This document shows positions 1 to 10,202 of a stretch of 64,000 bases of DNA, one piece after another. Origin of the DNA: Cherax quadricarinatus. Its lineage: Eukaryota > Arthropoda > Malacostraca > Decapoda > Parastacidae. Position 1 is the stretch's first letter. Every line of letters starts with the position of its first letter. A program made the translations under genes and the position numbers. The DNA lies in contig NC_091372.1 of assembly GCF_038502225.1 (NCBI RefSeq), positions 3,435,203 to 3,499,202 of the forward strand, written 5' to 3'. The notes below the pieces were generated by a model. It made no database searches. It had not been told where the DNA came from and was given only the letters and a program-made list of their open reading frames with translations.

Positions 1-66
1 CTGCCTTGAAAGGTGCTGTTAGTGTGCAGCAATATTCCAGCCTAGATAGAACAAGTGACCTGAAGA
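1..66 (-). mobile_element. LINE-B fragment cut by the window edge
   Basis: These 66 bases match, nearly base for base, the LINE-B sequence at about 53249-53314, which encodes the region just C-terminal of the reverse transcriptase core. The coding sense is on the minus strand. The match stops at about base 66, where unrelated SINE sequence begins, so the copy is broken here and continues off the left edge. Confidence 0.85.
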
Positions 67-205
67 ATGGGTCGCATCCTGGGGACAAAATTAACCTAAT
101 TTCCCCGAAATGCTGTACGTAAGAAGGCGCTTTCTATAAGCGTGTCACCGATGTCAGCTGTGATCTGTATACCTTGTACTTGTAGAAATAAAGATTATTA
201 TAAAG
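67..205 (+). mobile_element. 3' part of a tRNA-derived SINE
   Basis: The stretch starting GGGTCGCATCCTGGGG and running to the ACCTTGTACTTGTAG end matches the 3' half of the SINE at 52300-52435. The tRNA-like head is missing. The SINE body is joined directly to LINE-B sequence, either by insertion of a truncated copy or by a later deletion. Confidence 0.75.
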
Positions 206-388
206 GTAGGAGACAGTATCCTGTGAAATATGAGGTCAGAGGTCGGAAAGTGAGAGGTTAAAAATGTAGGTAGCGTGGGGTCACAGGTGTGTAACAGGTT
301 AAAATGGTTCCATATAAGTACGTCTTGAATGGTTCATGCAGGTAAACTCACTAATATGGACGAGAGTGAGAGCGAGAAGTGGAACAGG

Positions 389-930
389 GCTCGATACGGC
401 ACAAGCTGCCAGTGGCCCCTAACCCACAACAAGAAAGATACGGCACAAGCTGCCAGTGGCCCCTAACCCACAACAAGAAAGATACAAAGAAAGAAAGATA
501 CGGCACAAGCTGCCAGTGGCCCCTAACCCACAACAAGAAAGATACGGCACAAGCTGCCAGTGGCCCCTAACCCACAACAAGAAAGATACGGCACAAGTTG
601 CCAGTGGCCCCTAACCCACAACAAGAAAGATACGGCACAAGCTGCCAGTGGCCCCTAACCCACAAGAAAGATACGGCACAAGCTGCCAGTGGCCCCTAAC
701 CCACAACAAGAAAGATACGGCACAAGCTGCCAGTGGCCCCTAACCCACAACAAGAAATATACGGCACAAGCTGCCAGTGGCCCCTAACCCACAACTAGAA
801 AGATACGGCACCAGCTCCCAGAGGTCCTATAACCCACAACAAGAAAGAGCGGCACCAGCTGCCAGAGGCCTTATAACCCACAACAAGAAAGAGCGGCACA
901 GGCTGCCAGAGGCCTTATAAACCCACAGGA
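389..930. repeat. 44-bp minisatellite, about 12 units
   Basis: Units of 44 bp contain GATACGGCACAAGCTGCCAG followed by TGGCCCCTAACCCACAACAAGAAA. They are nearly identical from 389 to about 790. One extra AAGAAAGATACA partial unit lies at 481 and one unit near 660 is shortened by 3 bp. The last three units (from about 800) are diverged, with CCTTATAACCCACAACAAG. The short open frames across it are repeat-driven and not genes. Confidence 0.95.
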
Positions 931-1224
931 ACAAAAGTGGAGTGTTATGAGACACTGAAGGTAGAACTAACATTGCTACCCAACATACGGATGTAAGGCC
1001 ATTACTGCATACACTTAAAACACGTTCGTCGTATACGTTTCGGTGTGCTGTGACCTTGGACACAAGTGCACGTACCTGTGTCCACTAATCGGAACTCTGA
1101 AACATGAATTCAGATGAGAGGTGGTTCATTAGCCTTGGGATTTTGTGGTCGAGTCATGACAGGAATAGAGAGGAAGCACTCTCTTCATCTTAATTTGTGA
1201 GGGAGAGAGGGATCAAGAAGAGAA
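931..1224. other. Unassigned non-coding sequence
   Basis: I see no convincing coding frame, RNA gene or repeat in this stretch between the 44-bp minisatellite and a degraded SINE. Confidence 0.5.
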
Positions 1225-1410
1225 AGACTCTTACAAGGCTTCTTAGTCCAGGATAAACCCTACAAAAAAGCCAAGTAGTGTGGCTTCTTTCCAACGAAGT
1301 CTTTCCACCCCTCACCAGGATGCTACCCACACCAGCAAACTAATTCCTAGATATCAGTTTACTTTTAGGTAAAGGGGTACAATTTACTTCTTTAGTCCGT
1401 ACTTTAGGAA
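1225..1410 (-). mobile_element. Highly diverged SINE copy (probable)
   Basis: The segment CCAGGATGCTACCCACACCAG and the sequence after it resemble the reverse complement of the tRNA-derived SINE body, as seen intact at about 6260-6340. The resemblance is patchy and the tRNA-like head is not recognisable. An old copy is the simplest reading. Confidence 0.4.
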
Positions 1411-2136
1411 ATAAAGTATTCTGGACTCGTGGTTAACAGGTGGTATGTAGCCATAATGACCTTCTTGTAACAGACAGAGTTTAAACCCCATTAAAAGGGG
1501 CAGCAGGTGTGAGATTTGATAAGTGTTCAGTCCCTTAACCTTCTTAAGTAGCAGCAATATCAGGTCCAGGACCTAACTGATTCATATTCATTCCCCGGAC
1601 CGCATGTTATCACACCTAGGTGCAGAGGTCGATGTTTAGGAGATGAAATGTTTAAATGTTTAGGTTAATGCAGTAAGGTAACTCACAGCTTAAGGTCAGT
1701 GCTACAAGATAACTCAGTTTAAGGTCAGTGACACAAGATAATTTACAGTCAGTGGGGGACCTACATTTTTGGGGCCCTGAAGCGTGAACTGTTATGGGGG
1801 CTCCAGTGGTTTCTGGGGCCCCTCCGGGATTAGGGCCCCTACTCAAAGTTTAGAGTCAGTGCTATAAGATAACTAACCCCAGGTTATCTTAGGCCATAAA
1901 TAGATCTACTAGAAATTAATAACCAATTTTCTTTAGTTACTCCTATTTTTTCATGTTTTTTATAAGGCAAAAAATTGGTTTTATTAAGGGGAAACTTGTG
2001 TGTTTTAAGATATATTATATTCTTGGGTAAAGCGTTAAATACGCAAAGATCATACAGTGTGTTATGAATGGGATGGAGTCAGGTTGATGGAAGACCTTGA
2101 CCGGCATCAGGGCGGCACTTCTGCACTGATGTTGAT
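1411..2136. repeat. Unassigned sequence with a short irregular repeat
   Basis: No gene is visible. Between about 1670 and 1880 a degenerate ~30-bp motif containing TTAAGGTCAGTG and AAGATAACT recurs four times. The third and fourth copies are separated by a ~100-bp GC-rich insert. The rest is AT-rich and unremarkable. Confidence 0.5.
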
Positions 2137-3990
2137 GCAGGTCACAAAGCTGGGTCAGGGAGATCAGTTGGCGTCGTGGGTACACAAAGTTGAGTCAGGG
2201 AGATCTGTTGGCGTCGTGGGTACACAAAGTTGAGTCAGGGAGATCTGTTGGCGTCGTGGGTACACAAAGTTGAGTCAGGGAGATCTGTTGGCGTCGTGGG
2301 TACACAAAGTTGAGTCAGGGAGATCTGTTGGCGTCGTGGGTACACAAAGTTGAGTCAGGGAGATCTGTTGGCGTCGTGGGTACACAAAGTTGAGTCAGGG
2401 AGATCTGTTGGCGTCGTGGGTACACAAAGTTGAGTCAGGGAGATCTGTTGGCGTCGTGGGTACACAAAGTTGAGTCAGGTAGATCAGTTGGCGTCGTGGG
2501 TACACAAAGTTGAGTCAGGGAGATCTGTTGGCGTCGTGGGTACACAAAGTTGAGTCAGGGAGATCTGTTGGCGTCGTGGGTACACAAAGTTGAGTCAGGG
2601 AGATCTGTTGGCGTCGTGGGTACACAAAGTTGAGTCAGGGAGATCTGTTGGCGTCGTGGGTACACAAAGTTGAGTCAGGGAGATCTGTTGGCGTCGTGGG
2701 TACACAAAGTTGAGTCAGGGAGATCTGTTGGCGTCGTGGGTACACAAAGTTGAGTCAGGGAGATCTGTTGGCGTCGTGGGTACACAAAGTTGAGTCAGGG
2801 AGATCTGTTGGCGTCGTGGGTACACAAAGTTGAGTCAGGGAGATCAGTTGGCGTCGTGGGTACACAAAGTTGAGTCAGGGAGATCAGTTGGCGTCGTGGG
2901 TACACAAAGTTGAGTCAGGGAGATCTGTTGGCGTCGTGGGTACACAAAGTTGAGTCAGGGAGATCTGTTGGCGTCGTGGGTACACAAAGTTGAGTCAGGG
3001 AGATCTGTTGGCGTCGTGGGTACACAAAGTTGAGTCAGGGAGATCTGTTGGCGTCGTGGGTACACAAAGTTGAGTCAGGGAGATCTGTTGGCGTCGTCGT
3101 GGGTACACAAAGTTGAGTCAGGGAGATCTGTTGGCGTCGTGGGTACACAAAGTTGAGTCAGGGAGATCAGTTGGCGTCGTGGGTACACAAAGTTGAGTCA
3201 GGGAGATCTGTTGGCGTCGTGGGTACACAAAGTTGAGTCAGGGAGATCTGTTGGCGTCGTGGGTACACAAAGTTGAGTCAGGGAGATCTGTTGGCGTCGT
3301 GGGTACACAAAGTTGAGTCAGGGAGATCTGTTGGCGTCGTGGGTACACAAAGTTGAGTCAGGGAGATCTGTTGGCGTCGTGGGTACACAAAGTTGAGTCA
3401 GGGAGATCAGTTGGCGTCGTGGGTACACAAAGTTGAGTCAGGGAGATCTGTTGGCGTCGTGGGTACACAAAGTTGAGTCAGGGAGATCTGTTGGCGTCGT
3501 GGGTACACAAAGTTGAGTCAGGGAGATCTGTTGGCGTCGTGGGTACACAAAGTTGAGTCAGGGAGATCTGTTGGCGTCGTGGGTACACAAAGTTGAGTCA
3601 GGGAGATCTGTTGGCGTCGTGGGTACACAAAGTTGAGTCAGGGAGATCAGTTGGCGTCGTGGGTACACAAAGTTGAGTCAGGGAGATCAGTTGGCGTCGT
3701 GGGTACACAAAGTTGAGTCAGGGAGATCTGTTGGCGTCGTGGGTACACAAAGTTGAGTCAGGGAGATCAGTTGGCGTCGTGGGTACACAAAGTTGAGTCA
3801 GGGAGATCAGTTGGCGTCGTTGGTACAGAAAGTTGAGTCAGGGAGATCAGTTGGCGTCGTGGGTACACAAAGTTGAGTCAGGGAGATCAGTTGGCGTCGT
3901 GGGTACACAAAGTTGAGTCAGGGAGATCAGTTGGCGTCGTGGGTACACAAAGTTGAGTCAGGGAGATCAGTTGGCGTCGTGGGTACACAC
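2137..3990. repeat. 40-bp satellite, about 46 units
   Basis: The unit is exactly 40 bp: TACACAAAGTTGAGTCAGGG, then AGATCTGTTGGCGTCGTGGG. The array is very homogeneous. The main variable position is AGATCT versus AGATCA; the CA form becomes dominant toward the right end. A 3-bp GTC duplication near 3095 shifts the register once. The first unit (GCTGGGTCAGGG) is the most diverged, which is typical of an array edge. The array ends in a short ACACACAC run. Confidence 0.98.
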
Positions 3991-4004
3991 ACACACGTGA
4001 TCAC

Positions 4005-4159
4005 ATGGTCCTGAGCTTCCAGTACATATGATGCTGGTGAGGGGCTCTTGATCTAGGGAATTGGATCTGTGCTCCAGTTCCCTGAATTAAATCTGAATAC
4101 CTTCCATATCCCCCCACAGGCGCTGTATAATACTACGGGTTTAGCGCTTCCCCCTTGAT

Positions 4160-4204
<45 letters not shown>

Positions 4205-4206
4205 TC
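4005..4206 (+). mobile_element. Short dispersed element with (TAA)n tail
   Basis: The segment from the GGTGAGGGGCTCTTGATCTA region to GGTTTAGCGCTTCCCCCTTG is followed by about 14 TAA units. The same sequence occurs in opposite orientation at 14034-14190. Two copies, plus a simple A-rich tail at one end, indicate a SINE-like retroposon. I see no clear tRNA promoter boxes, so the family is unassigned. Confidence 0.7.
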
Positions 4207-5032
4207 GAATACATAGAGTTACAAGTGGAGAGTGAAGCAGCACGAGTAGGACGGGAGAAGACAAACTATGAAAGAGAGCAACTACACAGGTATGAGGAAC
4301 TTCCTGCAGGAGGTTCAGTGGGACAGAGAACTGGTGGGAAAGTCAGTAAACAAAATAATGGAATATGTAACAACAAAATGCAAGGGGGCAGAGGAAAGGT
4401 TTGTTCCCAAGGGCAATAGAAATAATGGGAAGACCAGAATGAGCCCTTGGTTCACCCGAAGGTGTATATAGGCCAAAACTAAGGTCACTAGAGAATGAAA
4501 ACGGTATAGAAGGCAAAGAACCCAGGAAAATAAGGAGATTAGTCGATGAGCCAGAATATGCACAGGTAAGGATGCTCAGCGGCAAAATAAAAATGACTTA
4601 GCATCGAAAGCCAAGTCTGACCCGAAGCTGTTGTACAGCCACATCAGGAGGAAGACAACAGTCAAGGGTCAAATAATCAGGCTGAGGAAGGAAGGAGGGG
4701 AGTTGACAAGAAACGACAGAGAAGTATGTGAAGAGCTCAACATGAGATTTAAGGAAGTATTTTCAGTAGAGACAGCAACGACGCCAGGAAGCAGTAGTGA
4801 TGGAGGTACATCAACAAGTGCTGGACACAATACACACAAACGAGGAGGTGAAGAGGCTGCTAAGTGAACTAGACACCTCAAAGGCGGTGGGACTGGACAT
4901 CTCTCCATGGGTCCTGAGAGAGAGAGCAGAGGCACTGTCTGTGTCACAACAACAATCTTTAACACATCTAACGAAACAGGGCGACTACCTGAGGTGTGAA
5001 AGACAGCAAATGTAGTCCCAATTTTTAAGAAA

Positions 5033-5197
<165 letters not shown>

Positions 5198-6084
5198 TGT
5201 AGATTGCATTTTCTTGGACTGCAAGAAGGCTTCCGACACAGTTCCACAAGAGATTAGTGCAGAAGCTAGAGGATCAGGCAGGTATAACAGGAAAGGCACT
5301 GCAATGGATCAGAGAATATCTGACAAGAAGACAAGAGCGAGTCATAATACGTGACGAGGTGTCAGAGTGGGCGCCAGGTCTTAGGACCAGTACTGTTTCT
5401 GGTATATGTGAATGACATGACGGAAGGAATAGACTCAGAAGTGTCCCTGTTTGCAGATGATGTGAAGCTAATGAGGAGAATTCAGTCGGGTGAAGATCAG
5501 GTAGGACTACAAAGGGGTTCGGACAGGCTGCAAGCCTGATCCAGCAACTAACTCCTGGAGTTTAACCCCACCAAGGGCAAAGTCATGAAGACTGGGGAAG
5601 GGCAAAGAAGATAGCAGACAGAGTACAGTCTGTGGGGCCAAATACTGCAAACCTCACTCAAGGAAAAGGATCTTGGGGTGAGTATAATACCGAGCACATC
5701 TGAGTTGCACATCAACCAAATAACTGCTGTACCATATGGGCGACACCGAGGTGTCGGAACAGCGTTCCGACACCTCAGTAAGGAATCTTTCAGGACTCTG
5801 TACACCGTGTACGTCAGGCCCACACTGGAGTATGCAGCACCAGTATGGAACCCACACCTGGTCAGCCACGTCAAGAAATTAGAGAAAGTGCAAAGGTTTG
5901 CAATAAGACTAGTCCCAGAGCTAAGAGGTATGTCCTACGAAGAGAGGTTAAGGGAAGTCAACCTGACGACAGGACAGGAAGGATAAGGAACGCATGATAA
6001 TGTTAAACATATAAAATAGTGAGAGGCGCTTAGAAGGTGGATATCGACAGGATGTTCCAGAGATGGGATACACCAACAAAATAA

Positions 6085-6430
6085 GATTTCGTTCGGATTT
6101 TTAACCCCGGAGGGTTAGCCACCCAGGATAACCCGGGGTAGGGAGGGTTAGCCACTCAGGATAACTCAGGGTAGGGGGGTTAGCCACCCAGGATAACCCA
6201 AGAAAGTCAGTGAGTCATCCAGGATTGTCTTATTTCCATTGTGGTCCTCAATCTTGTCCCCCAGGATGCCACCCACACCAGTCGACTAACACCCAGGTAC
6301 CTACTTCCTGCTAAGTGAACAGGACAACAGGTGTAAGGAAACGCGTCGAAATGTTTCTACCCCTCCGGGAATCGAACCCGGGCAATCCGTGTGTGAAGCG
6401 AGAGCTTTGCCAGCCAGGCCACGGGGCCAC
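6085..6430 (-). mobile_element. tRNA-derived SINE inserted in LINE-A
   Basis: Read on the minus strand, it begins GTGGCCCCGTGGCCTGGCTG and shows a box A-like GTGGCCTGGCTGGCAAAG and a perfect box B GGTTCGATTCCC. The SINE body follows (CACTTAGCAGGAAGTAGGTACC, then TGTGGGTGGCATCCTGGGGG). Its 3' part contains three repeats of a ~37-bp GGTTAGCCACCCAGGATAAC motif (6113-6200). LINE-A text resumes at 6431 (AAGGGGTCACAATTGG), so it is an insertion. Confidence 0.85.
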
Positions 6431-6689
6431 AAGGGGTCACAATTGGAAGTTGAAGACTCAAATGAGTCACAGGGATGTTAGGAAGTATTTCTCTAGTCAT
6501 AGAGTTGTCAGGAAGTGGAATAGTCTGGAGAGTGATGTAATGGAAGCAGGATCCATACATAGTTTTAAGAAGAGCTATGATAGAGCTCATGGAGCATGGA
6601 GAAAGTGGACCTAGTAATGACCAGCAAAAAGGCGGGGCCAGGAGCTATGAATCGACCCCACCAACCACAATTAGATGAGTACACACAGA

Positions 6690-8725
6690 ACCGGCTAAAA
6701 GAGGTCAATATATCTGAAATGCGTAGGGAGACACTGGTCAGAGAAATAGCAAGCATCGAACTTAAGCTAAAAGAATCCTTTAGGAGTCAGGAATCGCGGG
6801 AAGAACTAAAAGCCATAAATGAAATCGAAAGAAACCCAAAGTATTTCTTCTCCTATGCCAAATCAAAATCGAGAACAACGTCCAGTATTGGGCCCCTACT
6901 TAAACAAGATGGGTCCTACACAGAGGACAGCAAGGAAATGAGTGAGCTACTCAAGTCCCAGTATGACTCAGTTTTTAGCAAGCCGCTAACCAGACTGAGA
7001 GTCGAAGATCAAAATGAATTTTTTATGAGAGAGCCACAAAATTTGATTAACACAAGCCTATCCGATGTTATCCTGACGCCAAATGACTTCGAACAGGCGA
7101 TAAATGACATGCCCATGCCAGACTCATGGAACTCTGTGTTCATCAAGAACGAGCCTTTTCCATCCTATGGAGAGGGAGCATGGACACGGGGGTCGTCCCA
7201 CAGTTACTAAAAACAACAGACATAGCCCCACTCCACAAAGGGGGCAGTAAAGCAACAGCAAAGAACTACAGACCGATAGCACTAACATCCCATATCATAA
7301 AAATCTTTGAAAGGGTCCTAAGAAGCAAGATCACCACCCATCTAGAAACCCATCAGTTACACAACCCAGGGCAACATGGGTTTAGAACAGATCGCTCCTG
7401 TCTGTCTCAACTATTGGATCACTACGACAAGGTCCTAAATGCACTAGAAGACAAAAAGAATGCAGATGTAATATATACAGACTTTGCAAAAGCCTTCGAC
7501 AAGTGTGACCATGGCGTAATAGCGCACAAAATGCGTGCTAAAGGAATAACAGGAAAAGTCGGTCGATGGATCTATAATTTCCTCACTAACAGAACACAGA
7601 GAGTAGTCGTCAACAGAGTAAAGTCCGAGGCAGCTACGGTGAAAAGCTCTGTTCCACAAGGCACAGTACTCGCTCCCATCTTGTTCCTCATCCTCATATC
7701 CGACATAGACAAGGATGTCAGCCACAGCACCGTGTCTTCCTTTGCAGATGACACCCGAATCTGCATGACAGTGTCTTCCATTGCAGACACTGCAAGGCTC
7801 CAGGCGGACATCAACCAAATCTTTCAGTGGGCTACAGAAAACAATATGAAGTTCAACGATGAGAAATTTCAATTACTCAGATATGGTAAACACGAGGAAA
7901 TTAAATCTTCATCAGAGTACAAAACAAATTCTGGCCACAAAATATAGCGAAACACCAACGTCAAAGACCTGGGAGTGATCATGTCGGAGGATCTCACCTT
8001 CAAGGACCATAACATTGTATCAATCGCATCTGCTAGAAAAATGACAGGATGGATAATGAAAACCTTCAAAACTAGGGAGGCCAAGCCCATGATGACACTC
8101 TTCAGGTCACTTGTTCTATCTAGGCTGGAATATTGCTGCACACTAACAGCACCTTTCAAGGCAGGTGAAATTGCCGACCTAGAAAATGTACAGAGAACTT
8201 TCACGGCGCGCATAACGGAGATAAAACACCTCAATTACTGGGAGCACTTGAGGTTCCTAAACCTGTATTCCCTGGAACGCAGGAGGGAGAGATACATGAT
8301 TATATACACCTGGAAAATCCTAGAGGGACTAGTACCGAACTTGCACACGAAAATCACTCACTACGAAAGCAAAAGACTTGGCAGACGATGCACCATCCCC
8401 CCAATGAAAAGCAGGGGTGTCACTAGCACGTTAAGAGACCATACAGTAAGTGTCAGGGGCCCGAGACTGTTCAACTGCCTCCCAGCACACATAAGGGGGA
8501 TTACCAACAGACCCCTGGCAGTCTTCAAGCTGGCACTGGACAAGCACCTTAAGTCAGTTCCTGATCAGCCGGGCTGTGGCTCGTACGTTGGTTTGCGTGC
8601 AGCCAGCAGCACAGCCTGGTTGATCAGGCTCTGATCCACCAGGAGGCCTGGTCACAGACCGGGCCGCGGGGGCTTTGACCCCCGGAACTCTCTCCAGGTA
8701 AACTCCAGGTAAACCACCCAGTGCT
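6690..8725 (+). pseudogene. LINE-B copy 1: 5'-truncated reverse transcriptase ORF
   Basis: It encodes the linker, reverse transcriptase and C-terminal part of a jockey/CR1-superfamily ORF2. Visible motifs are NYRPIALTSHIIKIFERVL, DFAKAFDKCDH, SVPQGTVLAPILF and SSFADDTRI (FADD at 7741-7752). Compared with the copy at 57945-59145, two small deletions near 7116 and 7150 (about 15 and 17 bp) shift the frame. A G-to-T change makes TAG at 7945-7947 (GAG in copy 2). After this stop the same frame continues open to 8634. The 3' end carries the family tail ACTCTCTCCAGGTAAACTCC. It is joined at its 5' side to the LINE-A tail. Confidence 0.92.
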
Positions 8726-8885
8726 CAAGTGTCTATCAAGAAGTGTCTTTAGCAACTAGTAACTGCTACTACTCCCAGCTGAGGGACTGATTACCTCATC
8801 TCCTACTGGGTGACGCTCAGTTACCCACTGCTTGACTGACCGTCTTCACATAAAGATAACCATATGTATTTATTATAAGGCTTTA

Positions 8886-9185
8886 CTGCTTCGTGGCTCA
8901 GTTAGCAGCGGCCTGAGCTCACAATGTGACAGACCGAAGTTCGATCTCCGGACGAGTGTAAACGGTGAGACTGTTATCTTACACCTGCGTCTCTGTTCAC
9001 CTAGCAGTAAGTAGGTACCTGGGTGTTAATCACTTACACTTGCTGTTAGTGTTCACCTAGCAGTAAGTAGGTACCTGAGTGTTAGTCACCTTACACCTGC
9101 TGTCACTGTTCACCTAGCAGTAAGTAGGTACCTGGGTGTTAGTTTTCTAGTGTGGGTGGCATCCTGGGAGAGAAGGTAAACAACT
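8886..9185 (+). mobile_element. tRNA-derived SINE with a triplicated segment
   Basis: The head has a box A-like TGGCTCAGTTAGCAGCGG and a box B-like GAAGTTCGATCTCC, so it derives from a tRNA gene. In the body, a ~56-bp segment containing GTTCACCTAGCAGTAAGTAG recurs at 8995, 9051 and 9108. Other copies in the window have it once. The copy ends near the family motif TGTGGGTGGCATCCTGGGAG. Confidence 0.85.
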
Positions 9186-9408
9186 GCAGTTGAAACAAAC
9201 CCGTGTAATTCCATTGGCTTTAATGACGAATCTTGGATAGTGGTGACCGTAGAGTTTCCCGCACCACCATACAATCAACAATGGTTTGTACAGAGGTTAG
9301 ACTCCCGGGTGCATCACAGACACCAATAAACTGATCAATGTTCAACTGCTGGTTATAATCCCATTTATTAAGAATATAATCAAAGGTATATTACAGTGAG
9401 AGAAATAT
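9186..9408. other. Unassigned non-coding sequence
   Basis: No gene or known repeat is recognised between the SINE and the TTAGG-linked repeat. Confidence 0.5.
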
Positions 9409-9545
9409 TTAGGTTAGGTTAGGTTAGGTTTGTCAGGAAAGAGGACAAGTGTTTCCTGACGCGGGTCTTAGTCATATGATGACCCGCAGCTGGAGCTTTT
9501 GGTCATCTGAACGAGGCCTTCCACTGGCTTACCACTATACCTCTT
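9409..9545 (+). repeat. TTAGG tract joined to a dispersed ~120-bp sequence
   Basis: About four TTAGG units (9409-9430) run into TTTGTCAGGAAAGAGGACAA, then CTGACGCGGGTCTTAGTCAT, then GGCCTTCCACTGGCTTAC. The same downstream sequence follows the large TTAGG array at 46304-46425, with scattered differences and a short deletion. GTCAGGAAA and TTTCCTGAC form a small inverted repeat. Its function is unknown. Confidence 0.85.
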
Positions 9546-9596
9546 TAAAATCATGGCATTTCGCAAACAGGCGAAATTATTTATAAACATATCAAT

Positions 9597-9668
9597 CAGT
9601 CTACGACGGGATTCAAACCTACACAACTCTGCCTCGAAGTACGTAGTGCTTTCTCTCGGCCAGATCCC
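9597..9668 (-). ncRNA. tRNA-like sequence (pseudogene), minus strand
   Basis: On the minus strand a box A-like TGGCCGAGAGAAAG and a box B-like GGTTTGAATCC lie at tRNA spacing. The acceptor arms do not pair convincingly. It is probably a tRNA-derived repeat head and not a working tRNA gene. It faces a second tRNA-like sequence about 20 bp away. Confidence 0.5.
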
Positions 9669-9685
9669 TGTTACATCTGGGACCT

Positions 9686-9748
9686 GGCCGAGTGGACAAG
9701 GTACTAAGTACTCTCATGCGATGTAGGTTCGAATCCTGCTGTGGAATA
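9686..9748 (+). ncRNA. tRNA-like sequence (pseudogene), plus strand
   Basis: It has a perfect box A (TGGCCGAGTGG) and a perfect box B (GGTTCGAATCC). The T-arm GTAGG/CCTGC is pairable with one wobble. The presumed 5' acceptor arm does not pair with the bases after the T-arm, so a functional tRNA is unlikely. It runs directly into an (AT)n array. Confidence 0.5.
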
Positions 9749-9825
<77 letters not shown>

Positions 9826-9832
9826 ATTAATT
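9749..9832. repeat. (AT)n microsatellite
   Basis: About 80 bp of AT repeat lie between the tRNA-like sequence and the 3' end of LINE-D. Confidence 0.98.
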
Positions 9833-10202
9833 TTTCAACACGTCGGCCGTCTCCCACCGAGGCAGGGTGACCCACCGAGGCAGGGTGACCCACCGAGGCA
9901 GGGTGACCCAAAAAAGAAAGAAAATCCCCAAAAAGAAAATACTTTCATCATCATTCAACACTTTCACCACACTCGCACATTATCACTGTTTTTGCAGAGG
10001 TGCTCAGAATACAACAGTCTAGAAGCATACACATATAAAGATACACAACATATCCCTCCAAACTGCCAATATCCCAAACCCCTCCTTTAAAGTGCAGGCA
10101 TTGTACTTCCCATTTCCAGGACTCAAGTCCGACTATATGAAAATAACCGGTTTCCCTGAATCCCTTCACTAAATATTACCCTGCTCACACTCCAACAGAT
10201 CG

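Noticed and set aside
2137..3990. CRISPR-like regular repeats
   Set aside because: There are no unique spacers between repeats, the units abut directly, and the sequence is clearly eukaryotic.
9686..9748. A functional tRNA gene
   Set aside because: Box A and box B are perfect but the acceptor stem does not pair, and an (AT)n tract follows at once.
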